A stretch of DNA of 64,000 nucleotides from Pseudomaricurvus hydrocarbonicus. GTDB taxonomy: Bacteria; Pseudomonadota; Gammaproteobacteria; Pseudomonadales; Cellvibrionaceae. The position numbers and the translations under genes were made by a program. Under the pieces are notes generated by a model. That model ran no database searches and was not told the DNA's origin. It was given only the letters and a program-made list of their open reading frames with translations. Position 1 is the first letter of the stretch, and each line of letters starts with the position of its first letter. The stretch spans positions 62,001 to 126,000 of the forward strand of contig NZ_JAAONZ010000001.1 in the NCBI RefSeq assembly GCF_011602365.1, read 5' to 3'. Shown in pieces: positions 54,274-63,210 of the stretch.

Positions 54274-57165
54274 GTGACCTCAGCAGTCCCCAATATTACC
54301 CCCTGGACCAAAAGCACCTGCGCCTACTGTGGTGTAGGCTGCGGACTCGAAGCCCGCCCCAAAAGCAATGGGCAACTGGAGATTCGCGGGGACAAAGACC
54401 ACCCTGCCAACTATGGCCGACTCTGCTCTAAAGGTATGGCCCTGGGTGAAACGGTGATCCCTGACGGTCGATTACTACACCCCTCTATCAGTGGTGTTCG
54501 TACCGATTGGAACAGTGCCCTGGACCATGTGGCGAAAAGCTTCCAGGAAACCATTGCTGAACACGGCCCCGACTCCGTCGCCTTTTATGTCTCAGGTCAG
54601 CTATTGACGGAAGATTATTATGTGGCCAACAAACTCATGAAGGGCTTTATTGGCTCCGGCAACATCGACACCAATTCCCGACTCTGTATGTCCTCCAGTG
54701 TGGCCGGGCACAAACGTGCTTTTGGTACCGATACGGTACCCGGCTGTTATGAGGATCTGGAATTGGCGGACATGATTGTGATCACGGGCTCAAACCTGGC
54801 CTGGTGTCACCCGGTTCTCTATCAGCGCATTAAAGCGGTTAAAGAGCTGCGCCCGGAAGTTAAGGTTGTTTCCATTGATCCCCGGGTTACAGACACCTGT
54901 GAAGTTGCCGACCTGCATATTGCCCTGCAGCCCGGCAGCGATGTCGCTCTTTTTAATGGTTTACTGAGTCATCTGGCCAGCTGTCAGAAGGTCGATGAAC
55001 ACTATGTCCAGGAGCATACCGAGGGCTATAACCGCGCCTTGATGCACGCGCTGGAAGATGGCTGTAATGCCGATGCCCTGGCCGAAACTCTGGGCGTCAG
55101 ACTGGACGACCTGAAACAGTTTTTTGACTGGTTCGCGCACACAGAGAAAGTGGTAACCCTCTACTCCCAGGGGGTCAATCAGTCTTCCCGTGGCGCCGAC
55201 AAGGTCAACAGTATTTTGAATTGTCATCTGGCCACAGGTCGCATTGGCAAGCCGGGCTGTGGTCCCTTCTCACTGACTGGCCAACCAAATGCCATGGGTG
55301 GGCGTGAAGTTGGCGGTCTGGCGAATACCCTGGCTGCTCATATGGAACTGGACAACCCCTATCATCATCAACTGGTCAGTAACTACTGGCAAACGGACAA
55401 CCTGACTGCCACCGCGGGCTATAAGGCCATTGACCTGTTTGACGCCATCGATCGCGGCCAAATCAAGGCCGTCTGGATCATGGCCACCAACCCCGTAGTC
55501 AGCTTGCCCGACGCCGACAAAATTAAACGGGCGCTGACCCACTGCCCGCTGGTGGTAGTCTCTGATTGCATTGCGGACACCGACACCACACGCTGTGCTG
55601 ATGTGCTGCTGCCGGCTCAGGGCTGGAGCGAAAAATCCGGCACCGTCACCAATTCAGAACGCCGAATCTCCCGCCAGCGACGCTTGCTGCCCACGCCCGG
55701 AGAAGGCAAGCCGGACTGGTGGATCATGTGCGAGGTGGCCAAGCGGATGGGCTTCGGTCATGCGTTCAACTTCCTGCACGAGGGAGAAGTGTTTGACGAA
55801 TATGCACGGATGACGGGGCTTGACTACAGCAATGATCAACTGCAGGTCAATCGCGATCTCGACCTGACCGGGCTGAGCGGGCTCAGTACCAAAGAGTATG
55901 CCCAGATGCCGCCTCAGCAGTGGCCGGTGCCACAAAAAGCCACCCGCATTGAACACAAGCGTCTGTTTGCCGACGGTCGCTTTTTTACCCCGAATGGCAA
56001 AGCCCAGTTTGTGGCCGTTCGCTATAAGGCCCCGGCGTCCAAACTCAGTAACAAATACCCCCTGAGCCTGAACAGTGGCCGTATTCGCGACCAATGGCAC
56101 ACCATGACCCGCACAGGGCTGTCCACCCGGCTGGGCGCACATTTGCCGGAACCTTACATCTCCGTCAACCAGACAGACGCCGAGCTTTACGGATTGGAAA
56201 ACGGCAAGATTGCCGCGCTGAGCAATGAGTGGGGCTATGCCCGCATTCGCGTGGATGTGTCCAGCAAGGTGGCTCCAGGCCAATTGTTTATGCCCATTCA
56301 CTGGACCGGCGTCATGGCCAGTGCCGGCCGCGTCTGCAGCCTGGTAAGCCCTGACACCGATGCGGTCTCCGGACAACCGGAATTCAAATTCACTCCGGTT
56401 GCCATCAAACCCTGGCACTATGAAAGTGAAGCGCTGCTACTCAGCCCCAACGTCATCGACACGCAGGATCTGGATTACTGGGTTCGACAAAAAGTCGATG
56501 GTGGTTATTTATACCGGGTAGCCAGCAGAGAGGCTCCTGAAGTCTTGGAACAAAAATTAAAACCCTACTGCCAGACGCCCACAGCACCGGCCATGCACAC
56601 TGGCGCGGCTCATCACCCCAGCGCTCAACAGGTTCACGGCCGTCATCTCAACAGTCGTCATCTCTACTACAGCAGCCCCAGCCGCGGTCAGTACCGGTTT
56701 GCCCTGATCAATGGACAACAATTGCGCGGTTGCTATCTCATTGCCCCTAACCTGCAAAATCAGGATTTCGACTGGGTGCAACCCCTACTGGAAGAACCCG
56801 TGGATGATAATGTTGAACGTTCCATTCTGACCGGGGTAGCCTCAGGCAAGCTGGCGCAGGGCAAAACCATTTGTGCTTGTAAACAAGTGGGTAAAACCAC
56901 CATTTGCAACGCCATCCGCGAGCAGCACCTGGCGACGATCAAACAAGTCAGCGACTGCACCGGAGCCGGCACCGGCTGTGGCACCTGCGTGCCAGAGCTT
57001 CAGCAGATCCTAAACGAAGAGCTTCAGCAGATCCTAAATGAAGAGCTTCAGCAGGGCCTGAATAAAGAACAGACAGCAAAACCGCAATCAGCCATCAAGG
57101 CACTGCCTACGACACCGCTCAAACACGCTACGGGTGCCAGTCTGGCGATAAATGTGGGACACTGA
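54274..57165 (+). CDS. nasA: Assimilatory nitrate reductase catalytic subunit
   Basis: 963-residue cytoplasmic molybdoenzyme reducing nitrate to nitrite. N-terminal [4Fe-4S] cysteines are Cys16, 19, 23 and 51 (STCAYCGVGCGLE, GRLCSKG). The Mo-ligand Cys138 is in NSRLCMSSSVAGHKRAFG. From about residue 866 it carries a BFD-like [2Fe-2S] domain (ICACKQVGKTTICNA and GTGCGTCVPEL), typical of larger NasA proteins. After it, the C-terminus holds a three-copy eight-residue repeat ELQQILNE and ends at a non-conserved tail. GTG start with GGAG upstream. Divergent from the cobA-nirBD operon, each with a sigma-54 promoter. Confidence 0.97.
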   Translation: MTSAVPNITPWTKSTCAYCGVGCGLEARPKSNGQLEIRGDKDHPANYGRLCSKGMALGETVIPDGRLLHPSISGVRTDWNSALDHVAKSFQETIAEHGPDSVAFYVSGQLLTEDYYVANKLMKGFIGSGNIDTNSRLCMSSSVAGHKRAFGTDTVPGCYEDLELADMIVITGSNLAWCHPVLYQRIKAVKELRPEVKVVSIDPRVTDTCEVADLHIALQPGSDVALFNGLLSHLASCQKVDEHYVQEHTEGYNRALMHALEDGCNADALAETLGVRLDDLKQFFDWFAHTEKVVTLYSQGVNQSSRGADKVNSILNCHLATGRIGKPGCGPFSLTGQPNAMGGREVGGLANTLAAHMELDNPYHHQLVSNYWQTDNLTATAGYKAIDLFDAIDRGQIKAVWIMATNPVVSLPDADKIKRALTHCPLVVVSDCIADTDTTRCADVLLPAQGWSEKSGTVTNSERRISRQRRLLPTPGEGKPDWWIMCEVAKRMGFGHAFNFLHEGEVFDEYARMTGLDYSNDQLQVNRDLDLTGLSGLSTKEYAQMPPQQWPVPQKATRIEHKRLFADGRFFTPNGKAQFVAVRYKAPASKLSNKYPLSLNSGRIRDQWHTMTRTGLSTRLGAHLPEPYISVNQTDAELYGLENGKIAALSNEWGYARIRVDVSSKVAPGQLFMPIHWTGVMASAGRVCSLVSPDTDAVSGQPEFKFTPVAIKPWHYESEALLLSPNVIDTQDLDYWVRQKVDGGYLYRVASREAPEVLEQKLKPYCQTPTAPAMHTGAAHHPSAQQVHGRHLNSRHLYYSSPSRGQYRFALINGQQLRGCYLIAPNLQNQDFDWVQPLLEEPVDDNVERSILTGVASGKLAQGKTICACKQVGKTTICNAIREQHLATIKQVSDCTGAGTGCGTCVPELQQILNEELQQILNEELQQGLNKEQTAKPQSAIKALPTTPLKHATGASLAINVGH
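56995..57066 (+). repeat. In-frame 24-bp repeat at the nasA 3' end
   Basis: Three copies starting GAGCTTCAGCAGATCCTAAA encode ELQQILNE, ELQQILNE and ELQQGLNK. The first copy continues the end of the BFD-like domain (CVPELQQIL); the others extend the tail. Confidence 0.92.
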
Positions 57166-57253
57166 CGTGTAATTTTCTACTGGAGGCCTTTGCTCACATA
57201 GGCCACAATAAGGTAATACAGAAAATCATAAAGACGGATCAACCGACTAAACG

Positions 57254-58264
57254 ATGAAAGCCCGCACTGAGAGAGAGACAACCCTGACCGACGCTTTTGG
57301 TCGCGACATCACCTACTTGCGCCTGTCCGTCACCGACCGCTGTGACTACCGCTGTGTTTACTGCATGGCCGAAGATATGGTCTTTCTGCCCCGTGCGCAG
57401 GTACTCTCGCTGGAGGAAAGCATTGAAGTCTGTGAAGCTTTTGCGGAATTAGGCGTCAACAAAATCCGCATCACCGGTGGCGAGCCCCTGGTTCGCAGAG
57501 GCATCACCACCCTGTTTGAACAGCTGGGTCAAATTGACTCGCTGGACGAACTGACACTGACCACCAACGGCTCTCAGCTGAGTAAATTTGCCTCACAGCT
57601 GGCACATTCTGGCGTGAAACGCATCAATATCAGCCTCGACACCCTGGATGCAGAGCAATTCACCGAACTTACCCGCTTCGGCAAACTCAACGATGTGCTC
57701 ACGGGCATCCAGGCCGCGAAGGCTGCCGGCATTGAACGCATCAAACTCAATGCCGTGATCCTCAAGCACCGCAATCTGGATCAGGTCTTGCCACTGGTGA
57801 ATTACGCGCTGGAGCAGCAGCTCGACATCAGCTTTATCGAGGAAATGCCCCTCGGGCAAGTGACCGAACACGGCCGTAAAACCGAGTTTTGCTCCAGCGC
57901 CGAGTTGCGCAAGCTGATCGGTGAACACCATTCATTAACCCCCAGTGCCCATCAAACCGGTGGGCCCTCGCGCTATTGGAGCCTGGCCGGATCGAACAGC
58001 AAACTGGGTTTTATTTCGCCCCACAGTGAAAACTTTTGCAGCAGCTGCAATCGCGTTCGCGTCACCGCAGAAGGAAAATTACTGCTGTGTCTGGGCAATG
58101 AAAATGCCGTCGATTTAAAAGCGGTAATTCGACGCTACCCCGGAGAACGTGAGCGGCTCAAGCAAGTCATTGTGGATGCCATGAGCGCCAAACCGGAAAA
58201 GCATCATTTTTACGAAGACGACGCTCCGCAGATCATTCGCTTCATGAATGCAACGGGGGGCTAG
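57254..58264 (+). CDS. moaA: GTP 3',8-cyclase (molybdenum cofactor biosynthesis protein A)
   Basis: Radical-SAM enzyme for the first step of molybdopterin synthesis. 336 residues. The SAM cluster cysteines are Cys30, 34 and 37 (TDRCDYRCVYCMAE); the second cluster is in ENFCSSCNRVRV with a third Cys in LLLCLG. KIRITGGEPLVRRGI is the SAM-binding Gly-Glu-Pro motif. The protein ends ATGG, with the C-terminal Gly-Gly required in this family. Its stop codon is the start of a seven-copy heptamer repeat. It lies 88 bases after nasA on the same strand, so it may be part of the same transcript. Confidence 0.97.
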   Translation: MKARTERETTLTDAFGRDITYLRLSVTDRCDYRCVYCMAEDMVFLPRAQVLSLEESIEVCEAFAELGVNKIRITGGEPLVRRGITTLFEQLGQIDSLDELTLTTNGSQLSKFASQLAHSGVKRINISLDTLDAEQFTELTRFGKLNDVLTGIQAAKAAGIERIKLNAVILKHRNLDQVLPLVNYALEQQLDISFIEEMPLGQVTEHGRKTEFCSSAELRKLIGEHHSLTPSAHQTGGPSRYWSLAGSNSKLGFISPHSENFCSSCNRVRVTAEGKLLLCLGNENAVDLKAVIRRYPGERERLKQVIVDAMSAKPEKHHFYEDDAPQIIRFMNATGG

Positions 58265-58309
58265 AAACTAGAAACTAGAAACTAGAAACTAGAAACTAGA
58301 AACTAGAAA
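58261..58309 (+). repeat. Seven-copy heptamer repeat containing the moaA stop codon
   Basis: CTAGAAA is repeated seven times without a change, starting one base before the TAG stop. Because seven is not a multiple of three, TAG comes in every frame, giving stops in all three frames. Confidence 0.95.
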
Positions 58310-58367
58310 AGCCTAACCAGCAAAAACCGATTTCCTCTTTTACAGTTACCCCTGAGCACAGATATTC

Positions 58368-58901
58368 GTGGAAAAAAAATCCCCTAAAGTTTTTGGCATT
58401 ACTGGCTGGAAGAACAGCGGTAAAACCACTCTGGTGAGTGAGCTGGTGCGCTGGTTTTGTGATCACGGCATCAAGGTGTCGACCATCAAACACGCCCACT
58501 GTGATTTCGACATTGATCGCCCTGGAACCGACAGCTTTAAGCACCGCCAGGCCGGAGCTCAACAGGTATTACTGGCTTCAAGCCACCGCTGGGCACTGAT
58601 GAATGAATTGCGCGATCAGGACGAACAGGAGCTGGAAGATCTACTGGAAAAGCTTGATCCGGTGGACCTGGTGCTGGTGGAAGGTTTTAAAATGGGCGAC
58701 CAGCCAAAAATTCAGGTGGTGCGCCCCAGCAACAACACCGAGCGACTCAGCCAAGAGGCTCAGCCGATTGTCGCCATTGCCAGTGATCAGGACATCTCGC
58801 CCGCCGACTATGGCTGTTCTGGTCCCCTGCTCGCTCTGGACAATATCAACAGTATCGGATTGTTCATTACCGAGTACTGTCAACTGACATTGAAAGCCTA
58901 A
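58368..58901 (+). CDS. mobB: Molybdopterin-guanine dinucleotide biosynthesis adaptor protein
   Basis: 177-residue GTP-binding protein that assists MobA or delivers the MGD cofactor. P-loop GITGWKNSGKTTLVSELV, then KVSTIKHAHCDFDIDRPGTD, GAQQVLLASSHRWAL and VDLVLVEGFKMGDQPKIQV are the family blocks. GTG start; no strong ribosome site. It lies between moaA and moaB on the same strand with about 100 and 56 base gaps, making a small Mo-cofactor group. Confidence 0.95.
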   Translation: MEKKSPKVFGITGWKNSGKTTLVSELVRWFCDHGIKVSTIKHAHCDFDIDRPGTDSFKHRQAGAQQVLLASSHRWALMNELRDQDEQELEDLLEKLDPVDLVLVEGFKMGDQPKIQVVRPSNNTERLSQEAQPIVAIASDQDISPADYGCSGPLLALDNINSIGLFITEYCQLTLKA

Positions 58902-58957
58902 CTATTGACACCCCATAACTGCAGTGAACTGCAGGCAAACATCGACGTTGGATCCCC

Positions 58958-59467
58958 ATGAGAGCTGAATTTATCCCTCTAAACCTGGCCGTACTGACGG
59001 TGTCGGATACCCGTACCGAAGAGACTGACACCTCCGGACACCTGCTGCGCGATGCGCTGATCGAGACTGGCCACCACTATTACGACCACCAAATCGTCAT
59101 TGACGACATCTACCAGATACGTGCCGCCACTTCACAATGGATCGCCAACAGTGACATTCATGGCATCCTGATTACCGGAGGGACGGGCTTCCACGGCCGC
59201 GACAGCACGCCTGAAGCCATGCTGCCACTGTTTGATAAAACCATTGATGGCTTCGGTGAATTATTCCGCCAGGTATCCTTCGACCAGATTGGCAGCTCCA
59301 CCATCCAATCCCGTTGTGTGGGTGGCCTAGCGAACCGCACAGTGATTTTTTGCCTGCCCGGCTCGAACAACGCCTGCAAAACCGGGTGGGAGCACATCAT
59401 TAAACCGCAACTGGACAACCGCCAGAAACCCTGTAATTTTGTTGGCTTGGTGACTCAACGGGATTAA
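58958..59467 (+). CDS. moaB: Molybdenum cofactor biosynthesis protein B
   Basis: 169 residues of the MoaB/MogA fold, binding molybdopterin and probably adenylating it. Motifs: [49 protein letters not shown], and [14 protein letters not shown] near the end. Last gene of the nasA-moaA-mobB-moaB series. It converges with the second DUF3604 gene with only 21 bases between stops. Confidence 0.95.
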   Translation: MRAEFIPLNLAVLTVSDTRTEETDTSGHLLRDALIETGHHYYDHQIVIDDIYQIRAATSQWIANSDIHGILITGGTGFHGRDSTPEAMLPLFDKTIDGFGELFRQVSFDQIGSSTIQSRCVGGLANRTVIFCLPGSNNACKTGWEHIIKPQLDNRQKPCNFVGLVTQRD

Positions 59468-59488
59468 CAGCCTGCCCATGATGACCGC

Positions 59489-61420
59489 TTAGGGTGTATA
59501 CCAAATGGGGGACGACCACGCTCGCTCCTGAATACTGACCGGCAAATCACCCCGCGGCGGTATGCCCAGGGTCATCGCATCGTATGTCGACCAGCGTGGG
59601 GTCGGGATCTGCAGAACCCGGGCATAATAAAACGCATGCATTGCGGGGTCGAAATCCGGGTCCTTCCAGACCGTGAACAACTGCGCATCACCAATGGCAT
59701 TGGTATAAGTCGCCGTGGATGCATTAACGGTGTTACCTACGGGTGCAACCTTGCCCGCAGGGTCCACGGTACGGCCGTCGGACAGGGCCACGTTGTAAAT
59801 TTTTTCATAGGCCTTGCCATCTTTTACCCAGCCTTTAATGACCTGTACTCGATCCAGGTTTGCGCCATCGGCTTCTTTGGTCGCAAACACGACAAAACTC
59901 GGGGTCTGGTCTGACCGGCCAGCTTTCAGCTCGCCCCCCATGGGCACCCCTTGTGCGTAGGCCTTTTTCACCCAGTTATCCGCCGTCATCATGTCAGGGT
60001 TGAAATCATACCCGCCAAAAAATCGAACTTTTAAACGCGGACCGGAGGTGGCGAACGTCTCTTTCTTTTGAATGGCGTCAAACAAACTGTCTCGGGTATT
60101 TTGTTCCGCCCAAATGCCGGCAACACCACCGGAGCTAAATTCCCGAATCTGTTTTTTGTTAGCCTCGGGAAAACCTTCAGGTCCGTTCAACCGATCCTGC
60201 GGGTTATTTTCCAAACCGAATTTACCGGTATAATTGTCTTCTTCGATAGAAGCGGCAGAATTGTGCGTATCCGAGTCCCCGATCAAACCGAATTTATAAG
60301 GATTTCCCCGTCCCCGCGATTCCAACAATAGACCGCGTTTGAGCGCATCACGTGCGTAACTGCCCACCCGATGGGTGGGCGGGTTGGCATTTGCAGACAG
60401 GGTGTAATCCCAGATCTCAAAACCGGAAAATTCATCCGTGGGCGATAAGTCCGGATGGGTTTCCGATGTGCCTTTGATTTGAGTGACTTCGTAAATGGGC
60501 TCGTTGCGCATGCGGGTGTTGGCGTAATAGGGATTCAGATCGCTTCCCCCATAGGAGGTTTCCTCCGGAAACATCAACCCATCGCTGGCATTGCCGTTAT
60601 GAGCGACTGCCAGCAGCGCTGCCCCGTGAATACGCTGTTGCTCCATCCACCGCCAGAGATCTTCCGGCTTGTCGGAATCCACCGTGGAGAAAGGCACCTC
60701 GGGAATGTGGCTGGAATTTTTGAAAAAAACCACGCGGTGCAGATTGCGTTCTCCCGGCGCCGAGGTCCACTCGAAACCCGGAAAAGTGGTAAATTTACCC
60801 GGTTCGTTGTGTTTTTCGGCGGTAGTAACGACCTCTTTCCAGATGGTGTGAGTCACGGCCGGATCGCTTAACTGCGGATCGGACTTACCGGCATTCATGT
60901 CGTCAAGCACTTTTGAGAATGCGGCGAACGCTCTCTGTCTGTCTCCAGAGGTCACTTCTTTGGCAATCGGCAATTGGCTAAACGGACTGCTCGGGTCCTC
61001 CATTTTTTTAAACACACCGAGATATTCCGCGTGATCTGAGACGACGTACCAATCCAGTGGTTTCTTTATCTTTAACTCGCCTCTGCCGCCTCCCCCAGGA
61101 ATAGCCTCACCCTTAGCCCAACGAAAAGCATCATCGGGCTCCGTGACAGAACCATTGGTATAAGCATCAAACGAATAACTGGTGTGAACGTGAAAATTCC
61201 CGAAGTACGCCTCCTTATCGGAATTAACCCTGACATCACTGACGCTCCCCTCAGCCTGACCGGATTCTTGCGCCCCGGATTCTTGCGCCATAGTCGGCGA
61301 GACAGCGGCCTGCTGATCACCGGAGTTACATCCCACCAGCACTAACACCGACCAGAGTGACACGCGACAGACAAATTGAGGAACCGCACCCGTATGGCGG
61401 AAAAATGGATTGGCAATCAT
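59489..61420 (-). CDS. DUF3604 lipoprotein
   Basis: 643 residues from ATG 61420, preceded by GGAG at seven bases; the frame extends ten codons more. The N-terminus ends in LVLVGC, a lipobox, so the protein is probably lipid-anchored on the periplasmic side. Metal motifs as in the paralogue: FGNFHVHTSYSFDAY, VVSDHAEYLGVF, LAVAHNGNASDG and GDSDTHNSA. The C-terminus ends QERAWSSPIWYTP. After the lipobox there is a short duplicated QESGA segment. About the same size as the protein at 8540-10501, but one is secreted and this one lipidated. Confidence 0.92.
   Translation of the reverse strand: MIANPFFRHTGAVPQFVCRVSLWSVLVLVGCNSGDQQAAVSPTMAQESGAQESGQAEGSVSDVRVNSDKEAYFGNFHVHTSYSFDAYTNGSVTEPDDAFRWAKGEAIPGGGGRGELKIKKPLDWYVVSDHAEYLGVFKKMEDPSSPFSQLPIAKEVTSGDRQRAFAAFSKVLDDMNAGKSDPQLSDPAVTHTIWKEVVTTAEKHNEPGKFTTFPGFEWTSAPGERNLHRVVFFKNSSHIPEVPFSTVDSDKPEDLWRWMEQQRIHGAALLAVAHNGNASDGLMFPEETSYGGSDLNPYYANTRMRNEPIYEVTQIKGTSETHPDLSPTDEFSGFEIWDYTLSANANPPTHRVGSYARDALKRGLLLESRGRGNPYKFGLIGDSDTHNSAASIEEDNYTGKFGLENNPQDRLNGPEGFPEANKKQIREFSSGGVAGIWAEQNTRDSLFDAIQKKETFATSGPRLKVRFFGGYDFNPDMMTADNWVKKAYAQGVPMGGELKAGRSDQTPSFVVFATKEADGANLDRVQVIKGWVKDGKAYEKIYNVALSDGRTVDPAGKVAPVGNTVNASTATYTNAIGDAQLFTVWKDPDFDPAMHAFYYARVLQIPTPRWSTYDAMTLGIPPRGDLPVSIQERAWSSPIWYTP
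61260..61289 (-). repeat. In-frame 15-bp duplication in the DUF3604 lipoprotein gene
   Basis: CCGGATTCTTGCGCC occurs twice in a row and encodes a duplicated five-residue block (A-Q-E-S-G) in the linker after the lipobox. Confidence 0.9.
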
Positions 61421-61623
61421 GGGCATTCTCCGATTGAAACTTCTTGTCACCCTGAGACATCTGACTCGGCAACATTTATTGTTATAACGTAGACAGCGAC
61501 TTAGGCGGAATACGGGCTCTTAAAAAAAACAATCTCGACACGCGGCTCAACGTGTAAAACCAACATCTCGATTTGGGTAAAAACCCTCATCTTACAGAGT
61601 TTGGGAACTATAACCCCGCTCGT

Positions 61624-61673
61624 CTAAAAACCCTAGCCCCTATTGCCTAAAACCCTAGCCCGCTTGTCTAAAA
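61624..61673. repeat. Degenerate 21-23 bp repeat
   Basis: CTAAAA begins copies at 61624, 61647 and 61668; the first two also share CCCTAGCCC. Spacing is 23 and then 21 bases. Confidence 0.7.
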
Positions 61674-61707
61674 ACATGGCACCCGTTTTGTTTAACGCCG
61701 CAGCGTC

Positions 61708-61755
61708 ACTTTGTCTTACACCCACTTGGTCTTACACCCACTTGGTCTTACACCA
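61708..61755. repeat. Three-copy 16-bp repeat
   Basis: ACTTTGTCTTACACCC, ACTTGGTCTTACACCC and ACTTGGTCTTACACCA follow each other directly at 61708, 61724 and 61740. Confidence 0.9.
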
Positions 61756-62037
61756 TGGCCTCGCTTTGTCTTTCACCGCCGCCTCGCTGCATTGATGGTA
61801 AACGGTCTATCCGCGCTCTTAACTCAGCCTTAGCCGCACTGGCTCTCTTATTCGTGCAAAGACACGCCCTTGTGTTTGCGAGCGGAAGGTGAGATTTATG
61901 CTTGATTGGCCCCAGTCAGCCGGTGGGCGATTTACCCAGCCAGTCTGGTCTGAAATGACATGTTTATGGCTGTTAAAGTTCGGTAATATGAAGCACACAA
62001 AAAAGAATAATGACGTCAAAACGCGAGGAATCTGCCG

Positions 62038-63186
62038 ATGACACCGCATGAGGTTCAATCTCAACAGCATCAGTCTCGACTGCATCAACTAATAGGCGCC
62101 GAGGTTTCACTGTACACGGGCAAGTTGCGCAGCTATCTGCAATACAAAAACATTCCCTTCACCGAGATCACGGCCTCAACCAAAGTCTACCGCGAAATTA
62201 TTCTCCCTCGCACCGGCGTCCGATACATTCCTGTGTTGATCACCGATGATGATATCGCCCTGCAGGACACCACTGAGATCATCGATTTTCTCGAACAGCG
62301 CTATCCGCAAGACAGTGTGTATCCCACAGGGGCCTGTCAAAAACTGATGGCACTGCTGCTGGAAACTTACGCCGATGAATGGCTGGTGATCCCGGCCATG
62401 CACTATCGCTGGAACTACGAGGAAAATCGCGAATTCGCCATCCGTGAGTTTGGCCGCACCGCGGCACCCACTGCTTCAGCGGAAGAACAGCTGGCTATAG
62501 GCCGGAGCAATGCCAAACCTTTTGCGGGCGCCCTGCCCAGGCTGGGGGTAACAGCGAACAATACCGCCGCCATTGAAAAAAGTTATCTGGCTCTGCTCAG
62601 CGAACTGGACAACCACTTTCAGCAGCACCTTTTCCTGTTCGGTGCCAAACCCAGCATTGGCGATTTTGGATTATTCGGGCCCCTCTATGCGCACCTGTAC
62701 CGCGATCCCTATTCCGGTCGCTTAATGCAGGCACAAGCCCCCCATGTGGTTGCGTGGGTCCAGCGCATGTTGCAGCCTCGCTCCGGCAGCGGAGAGTTCC
62801 TGCCAGACGACCAGATCCCTGAAACTTTGCTGCCCATACTTTCACGCATGTTTGCCGAACAGGGGCCCGTCTTAAAAGCCACCATAGATCAGGTAAAAAA
62901 CTGGGCTGCAAACCATGAGGACGAGGTAATACCCCGCGCCATCGGGGAATTGACCTTTCACCTGGACGGCATTGCCGCCACCCGCCTGACATTCCCTTAT
63001 ATGCAATGGATGTGGCAGCGTGGCTACGATGCCTATCGGGACATGACAGAGGTGGATCAGCGGAGAGCGCAAGCCATACTCGCACCCGTACCGGGTGCAG
63101 CAGGGTTATTGCAGTACCCCATCGAACAAAGGGTCAAACGCCAGCACAACAAATTGATCTTAACTCAATCACACTCGGCTCGCTGA
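62038..63186 (+). CDS. Glutathione S-transferase family protein, two-domain with long C-terminus
   Basis: 382 residues. The N-terminal thioredoxin-like domain has LYTGKLRSYLQYKNIPFTEI, RYIPVLITDDDIALQDTTEI (cis-Pro and the Asp/Thr glutathione site) and IIDFLEQRYP. A helical GST C-terminal domain follows (GDFGLFGPLYAHLYRDPYS). The final ~130 residues go beyond ordinary 200-230 residue GSTs and may be a separate helical extension. Catalytic Ser or Cys near the start is not obvious. Divergent from the DUF3604 lipoprotein gene. Confidence 0.85.
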   Translation: MTPHEVQSQQHQSRLHQLIGAEVSLYTGKLRSYLQYKNIPFTEITASTKVYREIILPRTGVRYIPVLITDDDIALQDTTEIIDFLEQRYPQDSVYPTGACQKLMALLLETYADEWLVIPAMHYRWNYEENREFAIREFGRTAAPTASAEEQLAIGRSNAKPFAGALPRLGVTANNTAAIEKSYLALLSELDNHFQQHLFLFGAKPSIGDFGLFGPLYAHLYRDPYSGRLMQAQAPHVVAWVQRMLQPRSGSGEFLPDDQIPETLLPILSRMFAEQGPVLKATIDQVKNWAANHEDEVIPRAIGELTFHLDGIAATRLTFPYMQWMWQRGYDAYRDMTEVDQRRAQAILAPVPGAAGLLQYPIEQRVKRQHNKLILTQSHSAR

Positions 63187-63200
63187 GATTGAGCCGAGTG
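63172..63200. terminator. Hairpin between the convergent GST and MBL genes
   Basis: CACTCGGCTC and GAGCCGAGTG form a perfect 10-bp stem around nine bases that include the GST gene's stop codon. No T-run follows, so termination would be weak or Rho-assisted. Confidence 0.55.
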
Positions 63201-63210
63201 GCGCTGCCCG

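Larger units (their letters stand above)
61421..62037. other. Divergent promoter region full of short repeats
   Basis: About 600 bases between the divergent DUF3604 and GST-like genes with no recognised gene. It contains repeats of CTAAAACCCTAGCCC (61624-61673) and of ACTTGGTCTTACACCC (61708-61755). Promoters could not be placed. Confidence 0.55.
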
